Shown in pieces: positions 38,350 through 49,063 of a stretch of 64,000 nucleotides of DNA. This DNA is from DASSNU01 sp035701265 (lineage in GTDB: Bacteria > Gemmatimonadota > Gemmatimonadetes > Gemmatimonadales > Gemmatimonadaceae). The DNA is taken from positions 372,001-436,000 of the forward strand of contig DASSNU010000021.1 of the NCBI GenBank assembly GCA_035701265.1, read 5' to 3'. The first letter of the stretch is position 1; the number at the start of each line of letters is the position of its first letter. Under the pieces are notes generated by a model. It had not been told where the DNA came from and searched no databases. It was given only the letters and a program-made list of their open reading frames with translations. The translations under genes and the position numbers were made by a program.

Positions 38350-39385
38350 CGCGCTCGAGCTCGCGATCCGGCGTGTCGCGGGCGGAGGCTCTCTCTCCGC
38401 CGCGGAGACGGGCGCGGCATTCGACGTGATCATGCGCGGCGATGCGTCGCCGCCGCAGATCGCCGCACTCCTCGTCGCGCTTCGCGTGAAAGGGGAAACG
38501 CCGGATGAGGTGGCTGGCGGTGCGCAGGCCATGCGTCGCGCCATGGTGCGCCTGGCCACCGAGCGCCCCGACGAGCTGGTGGACACCTGCGGCACGGGCG
38601 GGGGACGACTGGTCACCTTCAACATCTCCACCGCCGCGGCGCTTCTGGTGGCTGGTGCGGGAGTGCGCGTGGCCAAGCACGGCAACCGCTCGCACACGTC
38701 GGCATGCGGCAGCGCCGACGTGCTCGAAACACTGGGCGTCCGCATCGACGTCCCCGTCGAGCGGATGAACGAGATGCTCCGCCAGGCGGGGATCGTCTTC
38801 ATGTTCGCCCCGCACATGCACCCGGCCATGCGTCACGTGGGGCCGATTCGCCGCGAGCTGGCCATCCCGACGGTGATGAACATTCTCGGCCCGCTGGCCA
38901 ATCCCGCGGGTGCGGGGCGACAGGTGATCGGCGCCGTCGATCCGGGGCGTCAGGCGCTGCTCGCGCGCGCCCTCATCGCGCTCGGAACGGTGCACGCGCT
39001 GGTCGTGCACGGCGAGCCAGGGATGGACGAGATCTCTCCCCTGGGGATCACGCGCGTGATCGAGGTGCGCGACGGCTCGCTGCGCGAGTGGATGCTCGAT
39101 CCGGCGACCTACGGACTCGCGACGCGCGACGCCGAGGAGCTTGCGGGGGGCTCGCGCGAGGCGAACGCACGGATGGTGACGGACGTGCTCTCGAACGGTG
39201 GACCGCGCGGCGCGCGCGCGGCCGTGGTGCTCAACGCGGCAGCGGCCTTCTACGTGTCCGGACGCGCGCCCACGGTGGAGGCCGGTGTGGAGCTGGCACG
39301 GGAAGGACTGGCTGCCAGTTGGGGATTGGAGGCGCTGGAGCGCCTCCGCCAGGCAGCCTCAGCGCCAGGAGACGACGGCGCGTGA
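38330..39385 (+). CDS. trpD: Anthranilate phosphoribosyltransferase
   Basis: Transfers phosphoribose from PRPP to anthranilate. LVDTCGTGGGRLVTFNISTA (PRPP/Mg loop), VRVAKHGNRSHTSACGSADV, GPIRRELAIPTVMNILGPL and VHGEPGMDEISPLG are diagnostic. 351 residues. No trpE or trpG lies nearby. It converges on lexA with 5 bp between stop codons. Confidence 0.95.
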   Translation: MPSEPGNALELAIRRVAGGGSLSAAETGAAFDVIMRGDASPPQIAALLVALRVKGETPDEVAGGAQAMRRAMVRLATERPDELVDTCGTGGGRLVTFNISTAAALLVAGAGVRVAKHGNRSHTSACGSADVLETLGVRIDVPVERMNEMLRQAGIVFMFAPHMHPAMRHVGPIRRELAIPTVMNILGPLANPAGAGRQVIGAVDPGRQALLARALIALGTVHALVVHGEPGMDEISPLGITRVIEVRDGSLREWMLDPATYGLATRDAEELAGGSREANARMVTDVLSNGGPRGARAAVVLNAAAAFYVSGRAPTVEAGVELAREGLAASWGLEALERLRQAASAPGDDGA

Positions 39386-39390
39386 TGGCG

Positions 39391-39999
39391 TCAGCAGCGG
39401 CGGAGCACCCCGACCACCACGCCCTGGATGCGCAGATCGTTCTCGTGCACGTAAATCGGCGACATGGTCTCGTTCGATGGCTGCAGCCGGATGCGCCCGT
39501 CGCGCTCGCGGTAGAGCCGTTTCACGGTGGCGCCGCTCTGTTCGATGAGCGCGATGACCATCTCGCCGTCGTCCGCGCTGTCGCGACGGTTGATGACCAC
39601 GTAGTCCCCGTCCTGGATGTGCTCGTCGATCATGGAGCTGCCGCGCACGCGGAGCACGTAGTGCGCGCCCCCACGGCGGACGAAGTCTTCCGGAACGCAC
39701 ACGGACTCGTGCGCCGTGACCGCCTCGATCGGCGCGCCCGCGGCCACCGCGCCGAGCAGGGGGAGCTCCACCGCGCGCGGAACCGCGTCGGACGGAAGAA
39801 TCTCGATGGCGCGGCTCTCGTTGTAGGCGCGCTTGATGTAGCCCTTCCGCTCCAGGTTGCTCAGATGCTCGTGAACCGTAGCCAGCGAGTTATAGTTGAA
39901 ATGCGCGGCGATCTCCTCGAAGCTCGGCGCGTAGCCATTGTCGCTGGCGAAGGTGACGAGGTAGTCGAGGATCTCTTTCTGGCGCTTGGTGAGCGGCAT
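39391..39999 (-). CDS. lexA: LexA repressor
   Basis: SOS regulator that self-cleaves on activated RecA. The winged helix-turn-helix is at residues about 1-65 (LTKRQKEILDYLVTFASDNG, NSLATVHEHLSNLERKGYI). The cleavage site Ala-Gly is in LLGAVAAGAPIEAV, the catalytic Ser in VRGSSMIDEHIQDGD and Lys in ATVKRLYRERDG. 202 residues. The start ATG 39999 is chosen because MPLTKRQ is the family N-terminus. The recognition helix differs from E. coli, so a different SOS box is expected. Confidence 0.94.
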   Translation of the reverse strand: MPLTKRQKEILDYLVTFASDNGYAPSFEEIAAHFNYNSLATVHEHLSNLERKGYIKRAYNESRAIEILPSDAVPRAVELPLLGAVAAGAPIEAVTAHESVCVPEDFVRRGGAHYVLRVRGSSMIDEHIQDGDYVVINRRDSADDGEMVIALIEQSGATVKRLYRERDGRIRLQPSNETMSPIYVHENDLRIQGVVVGVLRRC

Positions 40000-40034
40000 G
40001 GCGTGTCTCCCGGCAGCGGGACCCAGGCTGCGAT

Positions 40035-40045
40035 GAACGTGGTTC
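40035..40045. promoter_or_regulatory. Candidate LexA operator (GAACGTGGTTC)
   Basis: GAAC-GTG-GTTC, a short inverted repeat 36 nt upstream of lexA, resembles the Gram-positive box CGAACnnnnGTTCG but with a 3-nt spacer. Autoregulation is usual for lexA. The assignment is tentative. Confidence 0.3.
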
Positions 40046-40124
40046 GTCCCCATGGTGCAACTCCCGGGTGCGGGAGTGCTCCCGAACGGACGCCGAATTC
40101 TACAATATCCGAATAGGACCCGAA

Positions 40125-40946
40125 GTGCAAGTCTTCACCTCGTGGGCACCTCCCTCGGGCGCTCTGGGGCGGATTCTGGCGGACACGTCGCGCCGGATCG
40201 CTCCACTGCGGCGCCGCGCGGCCAAGCTCGAGTCCGCAGCGGCGGCGGCCAGTGAGCCTCCCTCCTTCCTGGACGCGCTGGATCGGCCAACGGTGGCGGT
40301 GATCGCGGAGATCAAGCGTCGGTCCCCCTCCAACGGGTCGATCAACCCGGGCCTTTCGGTCGGCGCGCAGGCTGCCGCCTATGAACGGGGCGGGGCGGCC
40401 GCCATCTCGGTCCTTACCGAGACCACGTCCTTCGGCGGCGCCCCGCACGACCTGCGCGAGGCAGGAGCCGCGAGCGGGCGCCCCTTGCTCAGGAAGGACT
40501 TTCTGATCGACCCGCTGCAGATCGTCGAAGCGCGTGCGCTCGGCGCCTCGGCCGTGTTGCTCATTGCGCGTGCCCTCCCGCCCAGCATGCTCGCCACGAT
40601 GATCGCAGAGGCGCGTGGGCTGGCTCTCGAGCCGCTGGTGGAGGTGCACGATCGCGACGAGCTGGAACGGGCGCTCGCGCTCGATACGGCGGTCGTGGGC
40701 GTGAACAGCCGGGACCTGGAGACGCTCGTGATCGACCGCACGGTGCACGACCGTCTCCTCCCTCTCGTGCCCGAGGACCGCCGCGCGATCGCCGAGAGCG
40801 GCATGGCGACGCCAGCGGACGTCCGGAGGGCGGCCGCGGCGGGGGCGGATGCGGTGCTGATCGGTACGGCGCTGTCGTCCAGTCCCGATCCGGTGGCCAC
40901 GCTGCGCACGCTCACCGGCATCTTCAGGATCGATCGTGCCGGTTGA
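40125..40946 (+). CDS. trpC: Indole-3-glycerol-phosphate synthase
   Basis: Ring-closing decarboxylase of tryptophan synthesis. Catalytic Lys in VIAEIKRRSPSNG, RPLLRKDFLIDPLQI, Glu in LEPLVEVHDRDEL, VVGVNSRDLETL, IAESGMATPADV and LIGTALSSSPDP are all present. The GTG start at 40125 has AGGAC upstream; an in-frame ATG at 40068 precedes a TACAAT box and is less likely. 273 residues. It overlaps trpF by 11 nt. Confidence 0.93.
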   Translation: MQVFTSWAPPSGALGRILADTSRRIAPLRRRAAKLESAAAAASEPPSFLDALDRPTVAVIAEIKRRSPSNGSINPGLSVGAQAAAYERGGAAAISVLTETTSFGGAPHDLREAGAASGRPLLRKDFLIDPLQIVEARALGASAVLLIARALPPSMLATMIAEARGLALEPLVEVHDRDELERALALDTAVVGVNSRDLETLVIDRTVHDRLLPLVPEDRRAIAESGMATPADVRRAAAAGADAVLIGTALSSSPDPVATLRTLTGIFRIDRAG

Positions 40947-41612
40947 GACGAAGTTCTGCGGGCTTACCCGTCCGGAGGATGCCGCTGCTGGGGCAGCGGC
41001 CGGTGCGGCCTATCTGGGGGTGGTCTTCGCCTCCGGCCCCCGGCGCGTGGAGCCCGCGCGGGCACGCGAGGTGTTCGACGCGGCGTCCGGCGCGCCGGTG
41101 CGGCGGGTCGGGGTGTTCGGGCGCGCCGCACCGGCCGAGGTCGCCAGCGCGGCATGCTGCGCGGGGCTACAGATCGCCCAGCTCCACGGTGATCCCGCCG
41201 TGGAGGACGTCCGCGCGGTGCGCGAGGCGTGCGGATGCGAGGTCTGGGCGTGCGTGCGCCTCGATCCGTCCGATGCGGCGCTGCCGACTTGCTTCGACGA
41301 GCTGGCCGTCGAGGCCGACGCCATCCTGCTGGACACGCGCGTCAGAGGACAGCTTGGCGGCACAGGGGTGGCGCTCCCCTGGGAGCGGATGGCGGAGTCG
41401 ATCCGCCAGCGCCTGCACGCTGCGGTGCCGGGCGAGCGGCGCGTGCGTATCGTGCTGGCTGGGGGACTGACCCCCGAGTCCGTGGCGCGGGCGATCGAAT
41501 GCGTTGCCCCCGCCGTGGTGGATGTGTCGTCGGGCGTGGAGCGCTCGCCCGGCATCAAGGATCACGAGCGGATGCGCGCCTTCGTCGCGGCCGTCCGCGC
41601 CACGAGCTGCGC

Positions 41613-41616
<4 letters not shown>
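40936..41616 (+). CDS. trpF: Phosphoribosylanthranilate isomerase
   Basis: Amadori isomerase giving CdRP. TKFCGLTRPEDA holds the catalytic Cys, AILLDTRVRGQLGGTG the catalytic Asp, and VLAGGLTPESVARAI with VDVSSGVERSPGIKD the phosphate site. 226 residues. GTG start overlaps trpC; the stop overlaps the trpB ATG (ATGA). Confidence 0.94.
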
Positions 41617-42796
<1,180 letters not shown>

Positions 42797-42800
<4 letters not shown>

Positions 42801-44494
42801 CCGCACCCACCGTTCGGCAACCCGCCGGCGCGACGGACGCCCCCCCTCCGCCACCGTTCCCCCCCGACGTGGTGGAGGAGATGCTGCGCCAGCTCGCGAA
42901 GACCGTGCGCACGCATCAGCTCTATCTGCCCAACAATCCGATCTACCAGCGGGCGATCGACTCGCTGCGCGCCTCGTTCGCGCCGATCTGGGCGCACACC
43001 GACACGCTGGTCGTGGGCGTCGGAGAGCAGGAGTTCCGCTGGGAGGGATTGACACTCGCCCACGAAGCGTCGCGCTCCGAGAGTCTGGCGTGGACGTTGT
43101 ACAAGGACGGCGTGCGCGAGATCACGCTGCAGCCGGGATTCGAGGGGAACGAGCTGGATGTCCTGCTCGACATCCTCCGTCGCATCCGGAAGGCGCTCCC
43201 CGAGGAAGACGATCTGCTGACGCTGCTCTGGGAGCAGGAATTCCTGTATCTGCGCTACCGCTTCGTGGATGCGCCCGTCGCGGCCGCCGCGCCCATCGAG
43301 GGACCGTCCGAGTCCTGCCCCACGTCGGTGCCGCCACCGGCGGAGATGCCGTCGCTGGAGGAGTCGCGGCCGGGGATCGTCCGGATGGACGACTTCGATT
43401 CCACGGTCTACTTCCTGGACGAGCACGAGATCGACTATCTGCGCGACGCGGTGCAGGCGGAATATCAGAGCGATCTGCGCCGCAACGTGCTCGCGGTGGT
43501 CTTCGACATCTTCGAGGTGCAAGCGGACGCCAAGGTCCGCACCGAGATCCTGGAGATCCTGCAACACCTGATGGTGCACCTGCTCACGACGAGCCAGTTC
43601 GGCGCCGTCGCGTATCTCCTGCACGAGGCCAAGGAAGCGTCGTCCCGCGCGCAAGGGCTCACCGCGGAGCACGCGGACACGCTGCGGCGCCTCTCCGAGC
43701 GCTTGAGCGAGCCGGCGGCGCTGGCCGAGATGCTCCGTTCGCTGGATGAATCCACGCAGGTGCCGCCGCAGGCCGAGCTGGACGAGCTGTTCGCCGAATT
43801 GCGGCCGTCCACGTTGGGCATCGTGCTCGGTTGGATCGGGAAGTTGCAGAACGCGTCGGTCCGCACCGTGTTGGTGAAAGCGTCCAACCGCCTCGCGGCG
43901 GCCAATACCGCGGAGCTGGTTCGTCTCATTCTATCGCCCGACGAAGGCACCGCGCTCGAAGCCATCCGCCGCGCGGGCGAGCTCAAGACGGCGGCCGGTG
44001 TCGCGCCGCTCGGCCGCCTGCTCTCCAGCCCGTCGGTGCAATTCCGCCAGGCAGCGGCGCAGGCGCTCTCGGAGATCGGGACGCCTGGAGCGCTGAAAGC
44101 GCTGGAGCCGGCCATCGGCGATGCCGATCGCGAGGTGCGCATCACCGCGCTTCGCGCCGTCGCGGCGCGTGGGCACGTGGCGGCGCTCGATGCCATCCGC
44201 TCGCTCGTCCGGTCGAAGAACGTGCGGGAGGCGGACCTCACCGAGAAGATGGCCGTGTTCGAGGCGTTCGGTGCGCTCTCCGGTGCGGAGGGTGTGGAGC
44301 TGCTGGATGCGATGCTCAACGGCCGCGGATTCCTGGGCCGGCGGGAGGACACCGACATGCGCGCATGCGCGGCCATGGCGCTCGGACGGATCGGCGGTCC
44401 GGAAGCGCTGGAGGCACTGCGGCGCGGGAGCGCGGACAAGGAGGTGCTGGTGCGGAACGCCGTGAACCGCGCACTGCGCGAGGCCACCGAGTGA
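42797..44494 (+). CDS. HEAT-repeat protein between trpB and trpA
   Basis: A 565-residue soluble protein, GTG start inside the trpB stop. The first 150 residues (THQLYLPNNPIYQRAIDSL, EFRWEGLTLAHE) recur in related form in the next protein (VKLYPPDNAVVQRALDEL), suggesting a shared sensor-like domain. The C-terminal 180 residues are HEAT/armadillo-type helical pairs (LGRLLSSPSVQFRQAAAQAL, EPAIGDADREVRITALRAV, RACAAMALGRIGGPEALEAL). No enzyme motif is seen. It probably acts as a protein-binding partner of the HD-GYP protein. Confidence 0.8.
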
Positions 44495-45975
44495 GCACCG
44501 CGGCCATCCCCGGCACCGGCGCCCCCGCGGGTGCCGCCACCACCGCCGAGCGCGGCAGTGACGCGTACATCCGCGTCAAGGGGATCGCCTTCCTGAACGC
44601 CTTCTACGGAGCCATGCGCACGGTGAAGCTGTATCCACCAGATAACGCGGTGGTGCAGCGCGCGCTGGACGAGCTGGTGCAGCACACGGAAGAGTTCCGC
44701 GCGCACGAGCATGAGCTGGAGCTGCGGACATCCGGCGAGTTCCTCTTTCTGAACCACACGCGGCTGCGTCTGGACCTGGACAACTTCGCCACTTTCAGCC
44801 GGATCATCTCGGCGTTCGCCGATGCCGGCGTCGGCAGCTGCGGGGTGAGCGCCGGGGCGGGGAAGCGCGAGTGGACGGTGTTCCTGTCGCTCTTCCAGGG
44901 TGTATCGCGCGAGGACGACCCCGATGTGCGCCGCGCGCGGCTCATCGACCGGCTGAACGACGCGGGCGTTCGGTGCTTCGAGTTGGGCCCGCCATCCGAC
45001 GCCGACGAGGAGTTCCTGGAGAAGGCCAAGGAGGCGGCCAAGCGCACGTACGCGCAGTCGGTGTCCGTCACGCGCGAGGTGATCAACTCGCTGCGGATGG
45101 GGCACAGCCCAAACATCAAGAAGATCAAGCGCGTCGTGCAGAGCATCGTGGACCAGATCCTCAACGAGGAAACCTCGCTCATCGGGCTCACGACGCTGCG
45201 GGACTACGACGAGTACACGTTCACCCACAGCGTGAACGTGTGCATCTTCTCCGTCGCGCTCGGCCGCAAGATCGGGCTCACGCGGTTGCAGCTGTACGAT
45301 CTGGGGGTCGCCGCGCTCATGCACGACATCGGCAAGGCGCGCGTTCCGCTGGACGTGCTGAACAAGCCCAGCGGACTGACCGACGACGAGTGGCGCCAGA
45401 TCGCGGCGCATCCGTGGCAGGGGGTGCTCGCGCTCTTCCAGATGCGCGGACAGATGGACATCCCCTATCGCGCAATGGTGGTGGCATTCGAGCACCACAA
45501 GAAGATCGACCTGACCGGCTACCCCAAGCACATCCGTCCGCGCGAGATGAGCATCTACAGTCGGATCGTATCCGTGGCGGACGCGTTCGACGCCGCCACC
45601 TCGCGCCGCGCCTACCAGACCACGCCGCTCTCTCCCGCCGCCGTCCTGCAGGAGCTGCGCGCCAATCCGCGCCGCGGGATGGACCAGGTGGTCGTGAAGG
45701 CGTTCATGAGCCTGGTCGGGCATTACCCGGTGGGGACTATGGTAGTGCTCGACTCGTTCGAGTTGGCCGTCGTCCACTCGGTCAACCCCGCGCCCGACGC
45801 GGTATCGCGCCCGGTGGTTCGCATCATCAGCGACGCCATGGGCAATCTGGTTCACCCCGGCTATCTTGCGGATCTCATGCAGGGCGACCCGGCCACCGGG
45901 ACGTTCGCGCGCACGATCATCAAGATCGCCGACCCGGAGCGATACGGCATTCGCATCAGTGACTACTTCGTCTGA
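44491..45975 (+). CDS. HD-GYP domain protein (likely cyclic di-GMP phosphodiesterase)
   Basis: 494 residues. The N-terminal domain resembles that of the preceding HEAT protein. From about residue 240 the HD-GYP domain shows FTHSVNVCIFSVALGRKIGL, LMHDIGKARVPLDVLNKPS, HPWQGV, VAFEHHKKIDLTGYPK and IVSVADAFDAATSRRAY. HD and GYP signatures are retained, although the HHERWDGSGYP consensus is changed to HHKKIDLTGYP. Cyclic di-GMP hydrolysis is the expected activity. GTG start overlaps the HEAT gene; its end overlaps trpA by 17 nt. Confidence 0.88.
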   Translation: MSTAAIPGTGAPAGAATTAERGSDAYIRVKGIAFLNAFYGAMRTVKLYPPDNAVVQRALDELVQHTEEFRAHEHELELRTSGEFLFLNHTRLRLDLDNFATFSRIISAFADAGVGSCGVSAGAGKREWTVFLSLFQGVSREDDPDVRRARLIDRLNDAGVRCFELGPPSDADEEFLEKAKEAAKRTYAQSVSVTREVINSLRMGHSPNIKKIKRVVQSIVDQILNEETSLIGLTTLRDYDEYTFTHSVNVCIFSVALGRKIGLTRLQLYDLGVAALMHDIGKARVPLDVLNKPSGLTDDEWRQIAAHPWQGVLALFQMRGQMDIPYRAMVVAFEHHKKIDLTGYPKHIRPREMSIYSRIVSVADAFDAATSRRAYQTTPLSPAAVLQELRANPRRGMDQVVVKAFMSLVGHYPVGTMVVLDSFELAVVHSVNPAPDAVSRPVVRIISDAMGNLVHPGYLADLMQGDPATGTFARTIIKIADPERYGIRISDYFV

Positions 45976-46870
45976 GTCCCGATCGGCGCCGCCCCCGCGC
46001 GGCGCCGCTGCCAGCCCGCCGTCCCTACCATCGCTTCGCGCTTCCGCTGCTCCCTCCACGCCAGGGGAACATCGCGCGCCCGCGGAGTTCCTGACCCGGC
46101 GCTTCGAGGAGCTCCGATCGGCAGGGCGCCGCGCGCTCGTCGTCTACATCACGGCCGGATTCCCTGACCGCGAGCAGTCGCTCGAGCTGCTCTGCCGCAT
46201 CGCCGATGCCGGGGCCGACGTGATCGAGATGGGAATTCCGTTCTCCGAGCCGCTGGCCGACGGGCCGGTCATCCAGCGCAGCACGGAGCGAGCGCTCGCG
46301 CAGGGAGTGACACTCGACGATGCCATGGAGCTGGTGCAGCGCGCATCGGTGCCGGTGCCGGTCGTGCTGTTCACCTATCTCAATCCGCTCCTCGCAGCGG
46401 GCGGCGATGTGTTGCAGCGTGCCGCGCGGGCCGGGATGCACGGCGTGCTGGTGACGGACCTTCCCGTGGGCGCCGACCCGGAGCGCGAAGCGTGGTTGGG
46501 CGAGGGCCCGCTCGCCTTCGTGCGGCTGGTCGCGCCCACCACGCCGCAGGCACGGATGGCGGAGATCGCCAGACACGGTTCCGGATTCGTCTACCTCATC
46601 AGCCGGCTGGGCGTCACTGGCGAGCGTCCTGCGCTCGACCCCGCGCTCCCCGGCACGATCGAGCGACTGCGCGCGGTGACGTCGTTGCCCGTGTGTGTGG
46701 GCTTCGGCATCGCCCGCCCGGAGCAGGCGGCTGCGGTGAGCCGCGTGGCGGACGGTGTCGCGGTGGGAAGCGCCGTGGTGCGTGCGTCGGAGCAGAGCGT
46801 GAGCGCGGCAGCCGATCTGGTGCGCGCGATGCGGCAGGCGATGGACGCGGAGCGCAGCGCAGTGCGCTGA
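45959..46870 (+). CDS. trpA: Tryptophan synthase alpha chain
   Basis: Releases indole from indole-3-glycerol phosphate. VVYITAGFPDREQSLEL, EMGIPFSEPLADGPVIQRS, FTYLNPLL, GVLVTDLPVGAD, YLISRLGVTG and VCVGFGIARPEQA identify TrpA. The catalytic Glu (Glu49 in the Salmonella enzyme) is present, but the Asp60 position reads Glu (FSEPLADGP), a conservative change. There is no ATG before the domain; GTG 45959 is the likely start, giving a disordered N-terminal extension of about 40 residues. It converges on the NFACT gene. Confidence 0.9.
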   Translation: MTTSSESRSAPPPRGAAASPPSLPSLRASAAPSTPGEHRAPAEFLTRRFEELRSAGRRALVVYITAGFPDREQSLELLCRIADAGADVIEMGIPFSEPLADGPVIQRSTERALAQGVTLDDAMELVQRASVPVPVVLFTYLNPLLAAGGDVLQRAARAGMHGVLVTDLPVGADPEREAWLGEGPLAFVRLVAPTTPQARMAEIARHGSGFVYLISRLGVTGERPALDPALPGTIERLRAVTSLPVCVGFGIARPEQAAAVSRVADGVAVGSAVVRASEQSVSAAADLVRAMRQAMDAERSAVR

Positions 46871-46883
46871 CGCACGCGCCGCA

Positions 46884-48524
46884 CTATCGCGGCTCGCGCA
46901 GCTCGCGTTCCACGCGCGCCGAGGGACGCACGAAGAGCGTGCGCGCGTGCGTGATCGTCACCAGCCCGGGGGGAGCACCGCGCGGCTTGCGCACGTGCTT
47001 TCGCCGCGTCCAGTCGACGGGGACCACCGTGGCATGGCGGGCCTTGCTGTGCCACGCCGCGAGGAGCGCTGCCTGGTGCAGATCGCGCTCGGGAGGGGCG
47101 CCCTCTCCCTGCCAGCGGAGGATCACATGCGCGCCGGCCGCGCCGCGTGCGTGCAGCCAGATGTCGTTGGGCGCCGAGTCGTGAAAGGTGAGCTGATCGT
47201 TCGATGCCGCGCCGCGCCCCACCCAGATGGCGAGGCCGTCGCTCGATCGATACGTGCGAAACGGCGCCGCGCCGGCCGTTGCGTGACCACCCGCACCTGG
47301 CACGGATGCGCGGACCTGCCGGCTTCGCCTCCCTCGGACGCGTGCGCCGCCCTGTAACGCTCGACCACGTGCTCGCGGCTGTGGGACGAGGCGCCGCGCG
47401 CTCGGAGCAGGCTCGCTCGCCGCTGCGGCTCGTTCCGCAGCCGCGATCCTCGCGGGCAGTTGTTCTGTCGCGCGTTCCATGGCGCGTGCCCGCTTGTACA
47501 GCCGGTCCGCACACTGCGCTGCCGTCTCGCCCGGGAGGGGATCGAGCGGCACGCGCGAGCCATCGGGGAGTTGGAGCTCCGCCGGTGCGGGCATGGCACC
47601 CAGGGCGATCAGCGCATCGGCGGTAGCACGAACGCGCGGCGCCTCGCGCGCGCGCTCCAGCTCCCGGCGCATCCGCTGCACCGCGCGCTCCGCCGCGCGC
47701 GCTCTCGCGTTCGCCGACCGCAACGCGGCATCGCTCACCGCCGTGGCCGCCGCCATCGTCGGCACGCCGGTCGTCTCGCGTGCGTCACGCGTCGGTACGG
47801 CGGGCGCCTGCCGCGATGCGTCGCGCGCTGGGAGCGGCGCTTCCGGCATGACCAGCGACGACGCCGGCACGGCGTCCTCGCAGAGAGGGAAGGGGACGAG
47901 CCGGTCGCCACACCACGCGGGACGCGCGGACGGGAGGGCACAGATGCGGCGGTACTCGTCGACGATGCGCTCCGGATGCTCCAGCAGCCATGCGGCGAGC
48001 CACGGGCTCATCCAGCGTCCGGCCACGAGAAGCGCGCCGTCGTGCGCCGCCGCGGCACGCGCGAGCTCGTCGTCCGTGAGCACGGGGCGCGGCGCATGGA
48101 CCGGGGGCAGAGCACTCCCCACGCGCGCGATCACACGCGCCGTTCGTCCAGCGTCGTCGCCGGCACTGCGCAGCGCACCACCGCGCGCCGCTGGCACGAA
48201 GCTCATCTCCACCACCGCGCGCCTGGTGGACGAACCGCGGAACTTACCCGGGCGCGCGAGCTCCACGAGCAGGCGCCGTTCGTCGACGGGAGCGCTCACC
48301 GTGTCCACGAGCCATCCACCGAGCGGTCCCGCCTCGATCGGCGGGGAACACGCGTGAACGCGCGCGGGCGCGCCGCGAAAATCGAAGCACACTCCGTGCG
48401 GCTCTCCCGCCACCTGCACGCGAATGGCGCCGGCGCGACGATCGATCGCGCTGCGCACGATGCGCCGCCCGCGCCACCGTGCATCGAGCTCCGCGGCCAG
48501 ATAGTGCGCCGTCAGACTGTCCAT
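46884..48524 (-). CDS. NFACT family protein (RqcH/Rqc2-like)
   Basis: Ribosome-associated quality-control factor family, which binds 50S-peptidyl-tRNA and directs Ala tailing. The C-terminal NFACT-R domain is clear (TYRSSDGLAIWVGRGAASND, NDIWLHARGAAGAHVIL, AALLAAWHSKARHATVVPVD, KHVRKPRGAPPGLVTI). The N-terminal NFACT-N domain is short and diverged (LTAHYLAAELDARWRGRRI) and the Asp-Arg pair used by RqcH is not obvious (VDERRLL stands there). The middle is Ala/Arg-rich and partly coiled-coil. 546 residues. It may complement tmRNA in rescue. Confidence 0.78.
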   Translation of the reverse strand: MDSLTAHYLAAELDARWRGRRIVRSAIDRRAGAIRVQVAGEPHGVCFDFRGAPARVHACSPPIEAGPLGGWLVDTVSAPVDERRLLVELARPGKFRGSSTRRAVVEMSFVPAARGGALRSAGDDAGRTARVIARVGSALPPVHAPRPVLTDDELARAAAAHDGALLVAGRWMSPWLAAWLLEHPERIVDEYRRICALPSARPAWCGDRLVPFPLCEDAVPASSLVMPEAPLPARDASRQAPAVPTRDARETTGVPTMAAATAVSDAALRSANARARAAERAVQRMRRELERAREAPRVRATADALIALGAMPAPAELQLPDGSRVPLDPLPGETAAQCADRLYKRARAMERATEQLPARIAAAERAAAASEPAPSARRLVPQPRARGRALQGGARVRGRRSRQVRASVPGAGGHATAGAAPFRTYRSSDGLAIWVGRGAASNDQLTFHDSAPNDIWLHARGAAGAHVILRWQGEGAPPERDLHQAALLAAWHSKARHATVVPVDWTRRKHVRKPRGAPPGLVTITHARTLFVRPSARVERELREPR

Positions 48525-48543
48525 GAGCGAGCCCCGGCGGCGT

Positions 48544-48572
48544 TTGACACGCGCGCACATTGCCGGTACGTT
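48544..48572 (+). promoter_or_regulatory. Promoter of the folK-pan operon, with overlapping inverted repeat
   Basis: TTGACA (48544-48549), 17-nt spacer, TACGTT (48567-48572). A perfect inverted repeat GTTGAC-gcgct-GTCAAC (48570-48586) covers the start region and could be a repressor site. Confidence 0.55.
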
Positions 48573-48640
48573 GACGCGCTGTCAACGGGCCCGCCTCGCC
48601 GGCTCGCACCGACGGGCGGCCGAGGCGCTACAACGCGGCG

Positions 48641-49063
48641 GTGGATCCAGTGCAGGACATCGCGTACATCGCCCTCGGCTCGAACATGGGCGACCGGGAG
48701 CGCTCGTTGGCCGACGCCCGGGCGGCGCTGGCCGCCCTTCCCGGCAGCCGCCTACTCGCGACATCATCCATGGAGGAAACGGAGCCGCTCGGCACGGTGC
48801 CGCAGGGGCCGTATCTCAATCAGATGGTGGCGCTGGAAACTTCCCTCGCACCGCACGCGCTGCTCGCCGCGCTGCACGACATCGAGCAGCGCGCCGGACG
48901 TGTGCGCGGTGTGCGCTGGGGACCCCGAGTTCTGGATCTCGACATCGTGTCCTTCCACCGACAGCGCGTGCACGACGACCCCACGCTCATCGTCCCCCAC
49001 CCGGAGCTCCCCAACCGGGACTTCTGGCAGCGCGAGCTCGCCGAGCTGCGGAGCCACCTGTGA
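48641..49063 (+). CDS. folK: 2-amino-4-hydroxy-6-hydroxymethyldihydropteridine diphosphokinase
   Basis: Pyrophosphorylates the pterin in folate synthesis. IAYIALGSNMGDRERSL, GPYLNQMVALET, WGPRVLDLDIVSF and HPELPNRDFWQREL are the HPPK blocks. 140 residues, slightly short. GTG start chosen just before the conserved region. The stop overlaps the panB start (GTGA). Folate genes next to panB make sense because PanB uses methylenetetrahydrofolate. Confidence 0.9.
   Translation: MDPVQDIAYIALGSNMGDRERSLADARAALAALPGSRLLATSSMEETEPLGTVPQGPYLNQMVALETSLAPHALLAALHDIEQRAGRVRGVRWGPRVLDLDIVSFHRQRVHDDPTLIVPHPELPNRDFWQRELAELRSHL

Noticed and set aside
40098..40116. TACAAT/TATTGT as clear -10 boxes for trpC and lexA
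   Set aside because: The hexamers look good alone, but no TTG-type -35 stands 16-18 nt away on either strand, so no promoter was listed.
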